Shown here piece by piece: positions 31,086 to 42,139 of a stretch of DNA of 64,000 nt (position 1 is its first letter; the number at the start of each line of letters is the position of its first letter). Source of the stretch: Topomyia yanbarensis (taxonomy: Eukaryota > Arthropoda > Insecta > Diptera > Culicidae). The stretch is taken from NCBI RefSeq assembly GCF_030247195.1, contig NC_080672.1:191299810-191363809 (forward strand). Direction: 5' to 3'. The translations under genes and the position numbers were made by a program. Below the pieces are notes generated by a model. That model searched no databases. It saw only the letters and a program-made list of their open reading frames with translations, and had not been told where the DNA came from.

Positions 31086-34021
31086 ATTTAAAATGACTTA
31101 AACCATCGATTTCCGTTATCTATCATCTTGGACCTTTAACGAGTTCGCCCGTTTACACCTAAGACAAGATAAGGCAACTAGTAATACGATTTCTGTATAT
31201 TTCTGTATTTTGGTAGTACGTCCATCTCTATTTCAATGTTTGTGGCAAATTTGATTCTGATGAATAGACTGTTATGCTGGCCAAATTTGCTAGAAACATG
31301 TAGTATATGATAAAAATGTTGGATTGATTAGTTCCAGATATATTTTGGCGAAATGTGAGATAATAAAACAGTCATTATTATGTGTATTATAGCAACATAT
31401 CTAAATATGACAAAGAAATTGGCTGCACTGCCAACCTCGCTAGTTGCATACAGTCATCTGTCAACAATTATTCAGCAGGGCACAAGAAAGGAAAGAAAAC
31501 TCTCCAAGAAGAAGAGAAAGAAAGGTTCGGAACATTTCTCGAGTACTTTTTCAAATGGACGTAAGTAACAATGAGAGATTCTCTTTGAGGTCTTTCTCTT
31601 CTGTTCATTACTCGGCCATTTCAACATTTACTACTCTACTCTTTGCATAATATTGTAGTAAAAACCGTCGGCTTTCGATATGTACTGGAAAATTAGTGCA
31701 AAGTGTTGTAATGACGTCGTAATAAACGAAAGAGAAAGTAAACAAAGAGAGGCTCTCAATGTTACTTACGTCCATTTGAAAAAGTACTCGAGATTTGTCA
31801 TTTTTGAGTGAATTTGTTTTATACTTGTAAAATTAAGCAGAAAAGCCCACTACGTCATTTGTTTTATTCTTTTCTTTTTCGTATTCTCCTGATTTATCAG
31901 CTTCATCAATACAACCTCACTCATACAGAGAAAAAATGCTCGTACCTGTATCCGTCTTGAGTTGCCTCGTCTTATCATAGCTTTTACCCTATATTATTTA
32001 TTATCTTGGTCGGAGTTATTTATATGTCAGTGAGTGTTCCTTCGTATTCATTTGTGAGTGGTTCATTGGAATGGTTCACTTCCATTAGCTGAGACCGTGC
32101 TAATGTGAGGTTGGTGTTTAATAGAAACTAAACAGGCAAAAACGTCAAATGACCAGAACCTGTTATTCAATTGACAGTGAACTTTGAGTGACTCAAACGA
32201 AGACGGCAGTCGAACTCAACTGATATAGTGGTGGTATGTTTACAGTGAAAGACTCGAAGTTTCACTTGAAACGATTATTTTCGTTTGAAATTGATATTTT
32301 ACCGCACTGATGCCTATACCGGCTACTTCGTTGATCAGCCTATATCCATCGTATTCGTCTATCGTGACTTCGTCCAGTGCGATCCCGAGTCCACCAAATT
32401 TGATATCAGGAACGCAGGGATTTTTCGGCGGAAGTCACAATAACGTTCCGATTTCAATAAATCAGAACCCGATTCTGTCAGTGGGGCCTGGATCATTGCA
32501 AAACATGTTGACAACAAGTATCGGACCATCATCGGCACAGATTGCGGCACGCCAAAATACTAATACGTAAATACTACTAAATAAAAATACGTAAATACTA
32601 CTGCACACTCCACAAGTATCACGGGAGGACGATATTTGGTAGTAACTAGATATCGACTCATCAACTCATGGACCGGGAACCAACGGCTTTACTTCCCTTC
32701 CGAAGGAAGATTTTGCACCTCAGAAAAATTTCAGCGACCTCGGCTGGGATTGCACCCAGACTAACTGGGATGGGTGGCTGTCACACTTACCACTCAACCA
32801 ACTAAGCCTTCATTTAAAATGACTTAAACCATCGATTTCCGTTATCTATCATCTTGGACCTTTAACTAGTTCGCCCGTTTACACCTAAGACAAGATAAGG
32901 CAACTAGTAATACGATTTCTGTATATTTCTGTATTTTGGTAGTACGTCCATCTCTATTTCAATGTTTGTGGCAAATTTGATTCTGATGAATAGACTGTTA
33001 TGCTGGCCAAATTTGCTAGAAACATGTAGTATATGATAAAAATGTTGGATTGATTAGTTCCAGATATATTTTGGCGAAATGTGAGATAATAAAACAGTCA
33101 TTATTATGTGTATTATAGCAACATATCTAAATATGACAAAGAAATTGGCTGCACTGCCAACCTCGCTAGTTGCATACAGTCATCTGTCAACAATTATTCA
33201 GCAGGGCACAAGAAAGGAAAGAAAACTCTCCAAGAAGAAGAGAAAGAAAGGTTCGGAACATTTGTCATTTTTGAGTGAATTTGTTTTATACTTGTAAAAT
33301 TAAGCAGAAAAGCCCACTACGTCATTTGTTTTATTCTTTTCTTTTTCGTATTCTCCTGATTTATCAGCTTCATCAATACAACCTCACTCATACAGAGAAA
33401 AAATGCTCGTACCTGTATCCGTCTTGAGTTGCCTCGTCTTATCATAGCTTTTACCCTATATTATTTATTATCTTGGTCGGAGTTATTTATATGTCAGTGA
33501 GTGTTCCTTCATATTCATTTGTGAGTGGTTCATTGGAATGGTTCACTTCCATTAGCTGAGACCGTGCTAATGTGAGGTTGGTGTTTAATAGAAACTAAAC
33601 AGGCAAAAACGTCCAATGGCCAGAACCTGTTATTCAATTGACAGTGAACTTTGAGTGACTCAAACGAAGACGGCAGTCGAACTCAACTGATATAGTGGTG
33701 GTATGTTTACAGTGAAAGACTCGAAGTTTCACTTGAAACGATTATTTTCGTTTGAAATTGATATTTTACCGCACTGATGCCTATACCGGCTACTTCGTTG
33801 ATCAGCCTATATCCATCGTATTCGTCTATCGTGACTTCGTCCAGTGCGATCCCGAGTCCACCAAATTTGATATCAGGAACGCAGGGATTTTTCGGCGGAA
33901 GTCACAATAACGTTCCGATTTCAATAAATCAGAACCCGATTCTGTCAGTGGGGCCTGGATCATTGCAAAACATGTTGACAACAAGTATCGGACCATCATC
34001 GGCACAGATTGCGGCACGCCA
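30865..34021 (+). repeat. Recent tandem duplication (two copies, about 99% identical)
   Basis: Copy 1 is 30865-32554 and copy 2 is 32591-34021, starting with GTAAATACTACTGCACACTC and ending at GCGGCACGCCAA. Only about five substitutions are visible outside a 255-bp MITE found in copy 1 alone. The junction (32555-32590) is a ~36-bp AT-rich filler made of short copies of neighbouring words (ACGTAAATACTACT). The duplication covers part of the SINE, the right end of the hAT-like element and 250 bp of BEL gag. Confidence 0.88.
31538..31792. mobile_element. 255-bp MITE present only in the first duplicate
   Basis: Inverted ends of about 36 bp start CTCGAGTACTTTTTCAAATG. The flanking ATTT (31534-31537, 31793-31796) is single in the empty site of copy 2, giving a 4-bp TSD. 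The paralogous empty site is exact. Confidence 0.88.
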
Positions 34022-34856
34022 AGTTATGCCTGTATTTTAGGGGGATCCACAAGACTGGCCGTTATTCTTGAGCTCATTTCGCAACAGTACTGTAGCATAC
34101 GGGTTTACAGATGCAGAGAACTTAGCAAGACTACAGCGTTGTCTAAAAGGTCCCGCATTGGATTCTGTCAGGAGCCGTCTGTTGATGCCAGAATCAGTTC
34201 CACATGTTATAGAGACACTTCAAAGGTTATATGGACGACCGGAGGTACTCGTACACGCATTGCTCCACAGATTACGGATTGTACCGTCGCCGAAAGCCGA
34301 CAACTTTCCATCCATTATTACTTTCGGACTTGCCGTCCAAAACCTAGTGGACCATATGGCTATCGCTAATCTTCACGATCATCTCGGTAATCCGATGCTT
34401 CTATTCGAGTTAATTGAGAAACTTCCTCCGCAATTGAAAATGGAATGGGCTTGCTTCAAAACGTCACACGCTGTTGTCAACTTGGCGACATTCAGCATCT
34501 TTATGAGCAGATTAGTTAATATCGCTTCAGATGTAACGCTCCCTTGCTACCTCTCAGGAGAAGCCTTTCATGCACAGTCAAAACTCAAGGCAGGACGTCT
34601 GAATGTACATGCTGTGGAGACTAGCAACTTCGCTAGCGACAGCAGTGAGACGGTGCAACCTTCGGCTGAACAGAAACTTTATGTACACACTACAGAAGGC
34701 AAAGCGATTAACGAACCCATCCAAAATCCCATACTGCGTTCATACCAATATGAAGAGAAAGCCTGTGTATATTGTGCCGATCCGAGTCACGTAGTAGCCG
34801 ACTGCCCACAATTTAAAGGGTTAGACCTCGATGGTCGATGGAAAGCTATACGATAG
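33785..34856 (+). pseudogene. BEL B gag, C-terminal part
   Basis: After a Ser/Pro-rich linker (PATSLISLYPSYSS to AQIAARQ) the frame meets one stop near 34038, then the DUF1759-type core: DPQDWPLFLSSF, LQRCLKGPALDSV, LYGRPEVLVHALL, GNPMLLFELIEKLPPQLK. It ends with a CVYCADPSHVVADC zinc knuckle (about 34760-34803) and stops at 34854. This domain builds the particle and binds RNA. A duplicate of its first 250 bp lies at 32310-32554. Confidence 0.83.
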
Positions 34857-34959
34857 AAAGGTTTATGTAGAAGTTGTTTAATACCACACCGAAAATGGCC
34901 TTGTCATACGTGAAGAGAATGTGCAGTAGATGGCTGTCGTATTCGCCATCATGCACTTT

Positions 34960-35540
34960 TACACACTCAGACGATACAGTCGACAAATTCTGGTGGGATC
35001 GCCCCAATTTCACGACCTGGTGTGTCGTACAACAATGTGGTTCACCAGAACCATCACTTTGCTATGCCATATTCGCTATTTCGTTATGTTCCCATCACAA
35101 TCAAAGGTAATGGTAAACAAGTTGAAACGTACGCGTTTATAGATGATGGGTCCACATCTACTTTGCTCGAATCGACAATCGCGTCTGAACTAGGCATCTC
35201 GGGTCCAACTGACCCTCTTTGGCTCAGTTGGACAGATAACATTACACGCGAAGAGAAAGATTCTCAGCGTGTTTCGATTATTGTTTCTGGCAGCAGATCA
35301 AAGGAACAGTTCAGACTAAATAATGTTCGTACAGTAAGCAGGCTGAGATTACCCAGTCAAACATTTCGATATGAGGAATTGCAGAAAATGTATCCACATC
35401 TGTGAGGATTACCGGTTCAAAGCTACTCGGAAGCGACTCCAGGAGTAATCATCGGGATAGAACACGTACGGCTACTAACTGCTTTAAAGTTGCGCGAAGG
35501 TGCAGAAAATGATCCTGTAGCAGTAAAAACACAGTTAGGC
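34960..35540 (+). pseudogene. BEL B aspartic protease
   Basis: The frame shows YAFIDDGSTSTLLESTIASE (catalytic Asp in DDGST) and LWLSWTDN. After an in-frame TGA at 35403 it continues with TPGVIIGIEHVRLL and KTQLGWCVFG, the conserved BEL protease tail. It is frameshifted near 35540 into the RT part. Confidence 0.82.
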
Positions 35541-35542
35541 TG

Positions 35543-36650
35543 GTGCGTTTTTGGGAGACAAAGGAAGACAATTCAATTGAACAATTGCACTTCCACTCTG
35601 AGGTTGACAACCGCGAACTACATGATTTAATGAGGATGTTTTTCCTAGTCGAAGAGGCGAATGTTACGACCAAACTAGTAGCTGAACATAACAAGCGGGC
35701 ACAACATTTACTAGAAACCACTACTCGACGAGTGGGAGGAGCCTTTGAAACAGGATTACTATGGAAGTATGACAACCTGACATTTCCCGATAGCTATCCG
35801 ATGGCAGTGCGCAGGTTGAAATCTTTGGAAAAGCGTCTATCCAAGGACCCTCAGCTTAAAGAAATGGTCAAGGATAAAATTGCCGAGTACGAAAGGAAGG
35901 GATACGCACATCGAATCTCGCCGGAAGAGATGCAGTCAGTGAGCAAAGATCGTGTATGGTACTTGCCGCTGGGCATCGTGACAACACCAAAAAGGCCTGG
36001 GAAGCTACGGCTTATTTGGGACGCAGCTGCGCGGGCAAACGGAATTTCATTTAATGATATGCTGCTCAAGGGACCTGATATGATAACATCACTTCCATCC
36101 ATCCTCATGTGCTTTCGGCAACGAGACATTGCCGTAGTTGCTGATATAAGGGAGATGTTTCATCAGATCCGGATTTGTGATCCAGATAAACAATCTCAGA
36201 GGTTCTTGTGGAGAGACAATTTATAAAAAATAAGAACGCTCTGGAACATGAAGTACGGTTCCCGCGGGCAGTACATGCTATTATCGATAATCACTATGTA
36301 GATGACCTTTTGGATAGCGTAGATACGGTTGATGAAGCAGTACGTCTGTGCCATGAAGTGAAACATATCCATTCGCTAGCCGATTCGAAATTCGGAACTT
36401 CGTCTCCAACTCACCGGAGGTTCTACTACGTTTGGGCGAGAGCAAGAATCCACATCTTCATGAGACTTGAGCAGGCTGGCACAGAACGAGTTCTTGGAAT
36501 GAAGTGGAAACCTACCGTGGATGTCTTCACTTGCAATACCGCAACAAGAGACGATATCAAGATGTTACTAGAAAGTCAAGCTGTACCGACCAAACGTCAA
36601 GTGCTGAGGACTATAATGTCCTTATTCGATCCTTTGAGCCCATTTCGTTG
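35543..36650 (+). pseudogene. BEL B reverse transcriptase
   Basis: TGLLWKYDNLTFPDSYPMA leads into RT: RVWYLPLGIVTTPKRPGKLR, AVVADIREMFHQIRI, and (after a frame break near 36220 with loss of about 27 codons relative to BEL A) FIKNKNALEHEV and the catalytic HYVDDLLDS. The TCSPAQSQ segment is lost in the deletion. The downstream connection LSLFDPLSP matches the start of the RNase H linker. Confidence 0.85.
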
Positions 36651-38528
36651 TGCATGGTAAGGTCCTAATGCAAGAAACCTGGCGGTCAGGTACGGACTGG
36701 GATCAAGAGATACCGGAAAACCTTGGTGATATCTGGTACCACTGGAACCGACTTTTAACACACTTGGACGAGGTTCGAGTTCCTCGTTGTTATTTCAATG
36801 GTGCCTTCCACAGGATTCAACGACCTACAGATTCACGTCTTTGTGGATGCCAGCGAAACAGCTTACGCGTGCGCTGCTTACCTTCGATTTGTTGATAATG
36901 GTAAGTCCCGGTGCACACTTGTTGGGTCCAAAACAAAAGTGGCCCCATTGAAACCACTCTCCATTCCAAAATTAGAGCTACACGCAGCATTGTTGGGCAG
37001 CCGATTGATAAATAAAATTTATACTTCGCTAAGTCTCCCAATAAAGAAAAGGTTTTTATGGTCAGACTCATCTACCGCTCTAGCATGGATAAAGTCATCA
37101 ACCCACCGTTATCACCAGTTTGTAGCATTTCGGGTTGGCGAGATTTTGAGTTTGACTAATGTCGATGAATGGTGGTATGCGCCGACTAAACTCAACGTTG
37201 CCGACGAAGCAACAAAGTGGGGCAGTGGACCCGAGTTCAACCCACAAAGTCGTTGGTTTGTAGGGCCAGATTTCCTGTACCAAACAGAACATAATTGGCC
37301 GACACAACCCCAACCAGCGTTTGCTACAGATACGGAGCTGCGTGCTGTGTTTATACATCGGGAAATAATGCAGCAACCTTTGATAGATTTAGAAAGGTTT
37401 TCGAAATGGAACAGATTGCTACGATCGACGGCCTACGTTATGAGAGTTACCAAAAGATTCCGGAAACAAACTGCAGCAGGGCGTCTTAACGGTGAAGAAT
37501 TGCGTCAGGCAGAAAGTCAGTTATGGAAACAGGTTCAAATGCAGTCATACCCCGATGAATATGTGTTATTATCGGACAATCAGTCACACCCCAATAAACG
37601 GGTAATTCAAACATCGAGCGCAATATATCAAGACACTCCATTCATGGACAAAGATAATGTGATACGAATGAACAGCAGAATTGGAGCAACACCTAATACT
37701 TCATATGATACTAAGTATCCAATTATTCTACCACAAACCCATCGTTTAACGACCCTGCTTATTGACAGTTACCATATCCGATATCTACATGGAAATAATG
37801 AAACAGTTTTCAACGAGATGCAGCAACGTTTTCGAATTCCGCACTTGCGTGAAGCAATTAAAAGGGTTGTCAAGAATTGTCTGCGTTGCCGTGTCAATAA
37901 AATCATCCCACGTCCCCCAATGATGGCTCTATTGCCGGAGGCACGATTGACACCGTACGTTAGATCATTTACGCACACGGGTATTGATTATTTTGGTCCA
38001 ATCATGGTGAAACAGGGCCGAAGTCTAGTGAAACGTTGGGTGGCGCTGTTTACCTGTCTCACAGTTCGAGCTGTGCACATTGAAATTGCACATTCACTCT
38101 CAACAGGATCCTGCGTGATGGCAATAAGAAGATTCGTGGCGCGTAGAGATGCACCAACCACGTTCTACTCGGATAATGGCACCAACTTTACGGGTGCTGC
38201 TCGTTTACTAGCAAGACAGATACGTGCTATCAATGAGCAGTGCGCCGATACATTCACAAATTCCAATACGTGCTGGAGATTCAATCCACCTTTGACACCA
38301 CACGTGGGAGGACCGTGGGAACGAATGGTTCGGTCCGTTAAAGCAGCCATGACAACTATCGCTGATTACTCGAGCCATCCAAGTGACGAGGTTCTTGAAA
38401 CTGTCGCTTTAGAAGCGGAATCAATAGTCAATTTTCGACCCTTAACATATCTACCACTCGATTCATGGGAGCAGGAAGCTTTAACACCGAACCACTTTCT
38501 TTTGTATGGCGTGCAAGGCGTTGTTTAA
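36650..38528 (+). pseudogene. BEL B RNase H - integrase (long open frame)
   Basis: A 576-codon uninterrupted frame (36798-38528) preceded by a frameshifted linker. RNase H-like start: LQIHVFVDASETAYACAAYL, then FLWSDSSTALAWI. H2C2 zinc domain: HIRYLHGNNET...CLRCRVN. Integrase DDE: GIDYFGP (first Asp), FYSDNGTNF (second Asp), GGPWERMVRSVK (Glu), so all three catalytic residues are present. It is the best-preserved pol segment in the window, although the element as a whole is broken. Confidence 0.87.
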
Positions 38529-38885
38529 CCATCCAAACCAATTCCAGTTAATGTACCTGTTCTAAGAGATAGCTGGAAGCTTGCTCAGCATTTAGTCGAC
38601 CAATTTTGGCAGAGGTGGATTCGAGAATATTTACTGACGTTGACTAGACGCACCAAGTGGTTCCAACCATGTAAACCTTTGGAACCTGGTGACATGTTGA
38701 TCGTATTGGAAGACCAGAAACGGAATGGGTGGTTACGAGGACGAATCGTTGAAGTCGTTAACGGGAAAGATGGACAGGTTAGAAGAGCTGTCGTACAAAC
38801 AACAACAGGACAGATAACACGACCTGCTGTTAAGCTGGCATTACTAAATGTTAGAGACAAGCAAGACCCCGCAAACGTGGACTAG
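38529..38885 (+). pseudogene. BEL B integrase C-terminal (DUF5641-like) domain
   Basis: It follows the stop at 38526-38528 in the same frame: FWQRWIREYL, RRTKWFQPCKPLEPGDM, NGWLRGRIVEV, RPAVKLALLNV. It parallels 13158-13547 of BEL A. A polypurine tract (38900-38910) and the 3' LTR follow. Confidence 0.82.
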
Positions 38886-38911
38886 CGGCCGGAAATGCAC
38901 GGGTGGGGGAT

Positions 38912-39294
38912 TGTTGGCGAGACCACTGGGCTATCCGCTGACAACAGTGGAGTGAGTTCCGGACGCGCACACAAAATGACAAGCAGAACTGTCACCGTTC
39001 ACTGAGACGAGGAGTGATAACGTGCACGCTGGTTAGTTAGCCAGAATTCTTTATAATATAATCTTGCTCATATCATCTTTATTATCTCAGAATTAATTGA
39101 TCGTAGGTAGTGTTGTGACCAATATGAACAAAAATAATTATTATTCACTTTTAGTCTTATAGTCGTGATCTCATTGGATATTGAAATTGTTTGTTATAAC
39201 TTATAACCCTGCTGAATTACATTGCAGCTTTGAAGCTGTGCAGTCAACTGCTATCAAATCGGCGTTTTCCCCACCGAAACAATCCTTACCAACA
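38912..39294 (+). repeat. BEL B 3' LTR
   Basis: A 383-bp LTR, preceded by the polypurine tract GGGTGGGGGA and followed by the ATAAC TSD. It matches 27750-28192 except for deletions. Confidence 0.9.
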
Positions 39295-39299
39295 ATAAC

Positions 39300-39988
39300 A
39301 TTAATTACTCGATTTTCCCAGATTTTTCTAATTAAAAATAGTTTATCCTTCATCGTAAATTTTTTACGGTTCAAGTTTTGACATTGAAAATGTCTTACTG
39401 CACTATCTGGGGCAGGGTGTCATTCTAAAATCTAAAATCAAACGATGTCACGTTTTTGCGTCACTATTTTGAACGCTAATAACTTTCTTATTTATGAACG
39501 GATTTCCGTCTGGTTATCACCAAACAATTCGGAATTAACTGAAATTATGATTTATTGCTATAGTGTTTTTGTATTTCAATAGCACGCTATTGAAAAACAA
39601 GCAAAAATGAACAGATCTCGAAAACGTGAAAATTCCCATACATCAGTCAAACTATCCCCGGCAGCGCCGTCGATAGGGAGCAGCTTAGTGATTCAAACGA
39701 GCACGAAAAGTTATAAATAAATGTGCCGCGTGACTATTTGAATCAGTTGTTGCTGTTTTGCCAGACAAGTAACATCGTGCCTATAGCGATTCGTACGACA
39801 TATTGGAGCACCCAGCACACTACGCTTCTATGAATGACGTCATCCTCGACTATTTAAAGAATATCATTCCTTGAGCGACTTCATTCTCCCTTCGAACGTC
39901 GGGCCGTAAAGAACAGCAGTAGCAGTCATGCATGTTGACAATGCGCTGCGATGTGTGCTGCATTTGATCACTGCTACCGCTGGGGGTG
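39300..39988. other. Unassigned DNA before the histone stem-loop repeats
   Basis: No gene recognised. It includes a CTATTTAAAG TATA-like site near 39849 and GC-richer stretches. It may be the upstream part of the first repeat unit that follows. Confidence 0.35.
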
Positions 39989-39996
39989 ATCCGATG

Positions 39997-40285
39997 CAGC
40001 GATGCCAGATTTACAGATATGTCTGTATTTTACAGACTTTTGATGGTCTCCTACAGACGTAATCAGAAATCTACAGACTTTCAAAAGAGTAACAGTGTTT
40101 AACAAAATTGCACTAGATTAATTGTATCCGAATTCGAGCGATTCCTTCACAATAGTTTTCTAATTTCAAGCTACTTTTAAAGTAATAACCTAGTGTAAAT
40201 AGGATTTACACAACCATCTACAGACTTTTACAGACATTTTAATTATTCTGATACAGACATTTCACAAAAACATGTGGCATCGCTG
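39997..40285. mobile_element. hAT-type MITE (289 bp)
   Basis: Inverted ends CAGCGATGCCA and TGGCATCGCTG, flanked by the 8-bp TSD ATCCGATG (39989-39996, 40286-40293). Inside are several TACAGAC motifs in both orientations. No coding sequence. Confidence 0.88.
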
Positions 40286-41545
40286 ATCCGATGTAAATAG
40301 CGCGCGGCTGGAAGAGTTGTCAAACCTCAGTTAAAGCTGAATAATTGTTCCATTCTACATGTTATTATTGTTAAATTAAAAGTCCTTTTAAAGGCTATAA
40401 CAATAAAGAACAAATTGGAATATTTCCAATCATTGACAGCGATAATCCAATTGCGCAGTTTATATTCGTTATTTGTAGCTTGCGTGTATATCGACAATCT
40501 GAAATTTGCAACAATCTGTCATTTGTTCCAATTAAATTTAAGCTACTTAAAGTACATTTCCAGGCTGAAATTAGTGGAAACCTGTGATTTATTAAATATA
40601 ATCTTTCGGAAACATAATCCAAAATTCTGCAATGTTTCAGAAAATTGGAGGATGTGGCAACACTGCTAACTAGCGAAAGCCGTACTAAAAAGAATCCGCA
40701 AATATTTTTTTCGTTATTCTGCACGAAGACAGTCCTTCTATCAACAATGGGAAAGTGATAAAAGCCGATGTCACGTTTCAAACTATCAGTATTTCAAATT
40801 ATCTGCTGAAGGGGAAGGTTGTTTGTTTCTTTCCAATTTTAATTATTTATCCGATGTAAGTAGCGCGCGGCTGGAACAGACGGCAAACCGTAGTTGCGGC
40901 TGACTGATTATTCCATTTCGCATGTTATTTTTGTAAATTAAAAGCCCTTTTCAGGGCTATAACCAACAAAGATGAACAAATTTGAAAAATTCCTGACAAT
41001 GACTGCGATAACCTAATTTCGCCGTTTATATTCGTTACGTTTTGCTTGCGCGTACATTGACAACCTGAAATTTACAACAATCAGTGATTTGTTTAATATT
41101 ATCCTTCCGAAACAATACAAAAATGTACAGTTATTTAAAAGTATATTGCCATGCTGAAATTGGCGAAAACCAAACCAAATCCAAAGGTCTGCAATATTAT
41201 AGAAATTGGAGGATGTGAAAAATCCGCAAATATTTTTTCGTTATTCTGCATGAAGGAAGTCCTTCCATCATCAGTGCGAAAGTGATAAAAGCCGATGTCA
41301 CGTTTCAAGCTATCAGTATTTCATATTAGATGCTGAAGAGAAAGGTTGTATCTTTTCATTTCGAAATATTTATCTGATGTAAGTAGCGTGCGGTTAGAAA
41401 AGATCGCAAACCTTTTTTGCAGCTGACTAATTGTTCCATTCTGCATGTTATTTTTGTTAAACCAAATGCCCTTAGTTCGTTTAGTACTTTTCATTCCATA
41501 GCACGCGTGTTTGTGCATCCCACAAATAGTCCTTTTCAGGATTCC
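40286..41545 (+). repeat. Three tandem units carrying histone-type 3' stem-loops
   Basis: Units start at GATGTAARTAGCGYGCGG near 40291, 40854 and 41377 (periods about 563 and 523 bp). Each has TTGTTCCATTCTACATGTTA-like sequence and then a stem-loop region: degraded at 40381-40396, intact at 40943-40958, split at about 41460-41540. After the stem-loop, purine-rich AACAAAGATGAACA resembles a U7-binding element. No histone coding sequence is recognised. Confidence 0.7.
40943..40958 (+). promoter_or_regulatory. Histone-type 3' stem-loop (second unit)
   Basis: AGCCCTTTTCAGGGCT forms the 6-bp stem with the TTTC loop of the histone mRNA 3' hairpin. The outer pair is A-T instead of G-C. A purine-rich CAACAAAGATGAAC follows at 40964-40977. 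Confidence 0.75.
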
Positions 41546-42139
41546 ATCAATGGACCCCACATATAGAACATTTCAGAGTTAATGTTAATTAAACCACCGA
41601 ATATATAAAGATGCATATGTTAAACTTTCTTCGTTTACGAATAATTTGATTTATGACCAGTTATTATCGTGCTTGCAAACATTTATTTGATAGCAGGTAT
41701 TTAAAGATAGATGTAAGGTTTTGTTTGTGAGCATCATTAATTTATGTTCACATTTCGGGGATTTGAATAAAACTTTTTTAAAACTTGAATTTGTCAAACT
41801 ACAGATTATCAATTTTAATTTAAAAATTCAACAATTATCTCTAGTGAAGAAAAGCATGCCTGTGTGTAGTTCTGCAACAGTCGATGACATTAAGATTTTA
41901 ATTTGGCCACGTATAATATTGCTTGCTCATAAAACTGGCTGCATTTTCAATGTCATCGTGGTCGTGTCTTGTACACAACCCTTAAATTTTTTCGCAATAT
42001 CTGCTCTACGTTTCGCCATATTAAAGTTTTTAACGACATGGTAAATAGTTGGACGCAACCTTTGAACAATTTCAAAGATTTCATGAAGTGATTTAGCGTC
42101 ATTTTGGTGAGTAATAATTAGTTTCCGTCCCATAATGGC
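41546..42139. other. Unassigned AT-rich interval
   Basis: No recognisable coding sequence or transposon end. Short frames only. Confidence 0.35.

Larger units (their letters stand above)
29333..32309. mobile_element. 2.98-kb hAT-like non-autonomous element in BEL B gag
   Basis: The ends CAGTGCAGTAAAATTTCA and, reversed, CAGTGCGGTAAAATATCA are terminal inverted repeats. The target repeat ATGCCTAT (29325-29332; 32310-32317, and again 33777-33784 after the duplication) is 8 bp. Removing the insertion restores the gag reading RMPIPATS. An 8-bp TSD and CAG-starting TIRs fit hAT. It has no transposase. It contains long inverted arms (about 29620-29905 and 31215-31490), a SINE (30625-31085), a MITE (31538-31792) and repeats of an AAAATGGCCTAA-type phrase near 30300-30600. 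Confidence 0.8.
27750..39294 (+). mobile_element. BEL/Pao LTR retrotransposon 'BEL B' with nested insertions
   Basis: The LTRs at 27750-28192 and 38912-39294 begin TGTTGGCGAGACC and end ACCAACA, flanked by the 5-bp repeat ATAAC (27745-27749, 39295-39299). The internal order is PHD-like finger, coiled-coil gag, DUF1759 core, zinc knuckle, protease, RT, RNase H, H2C2, integrase and DUF5641-like tail. Gag is interrupted by an 8-bp-TSD element plus a tandem duplication (29333-33776). Frameshifts and stops are scattered, but one 576-codon RNase H-integrase frame is intact. Confidence 0.9.

Noticed and set aside
11456..39294. Endogenous viruses rather than retrotransposons
   Set aside because: Both elements show BEL/Pao gag-pol order, and I find no envelope-like frame between integrase and the 3' LTR.
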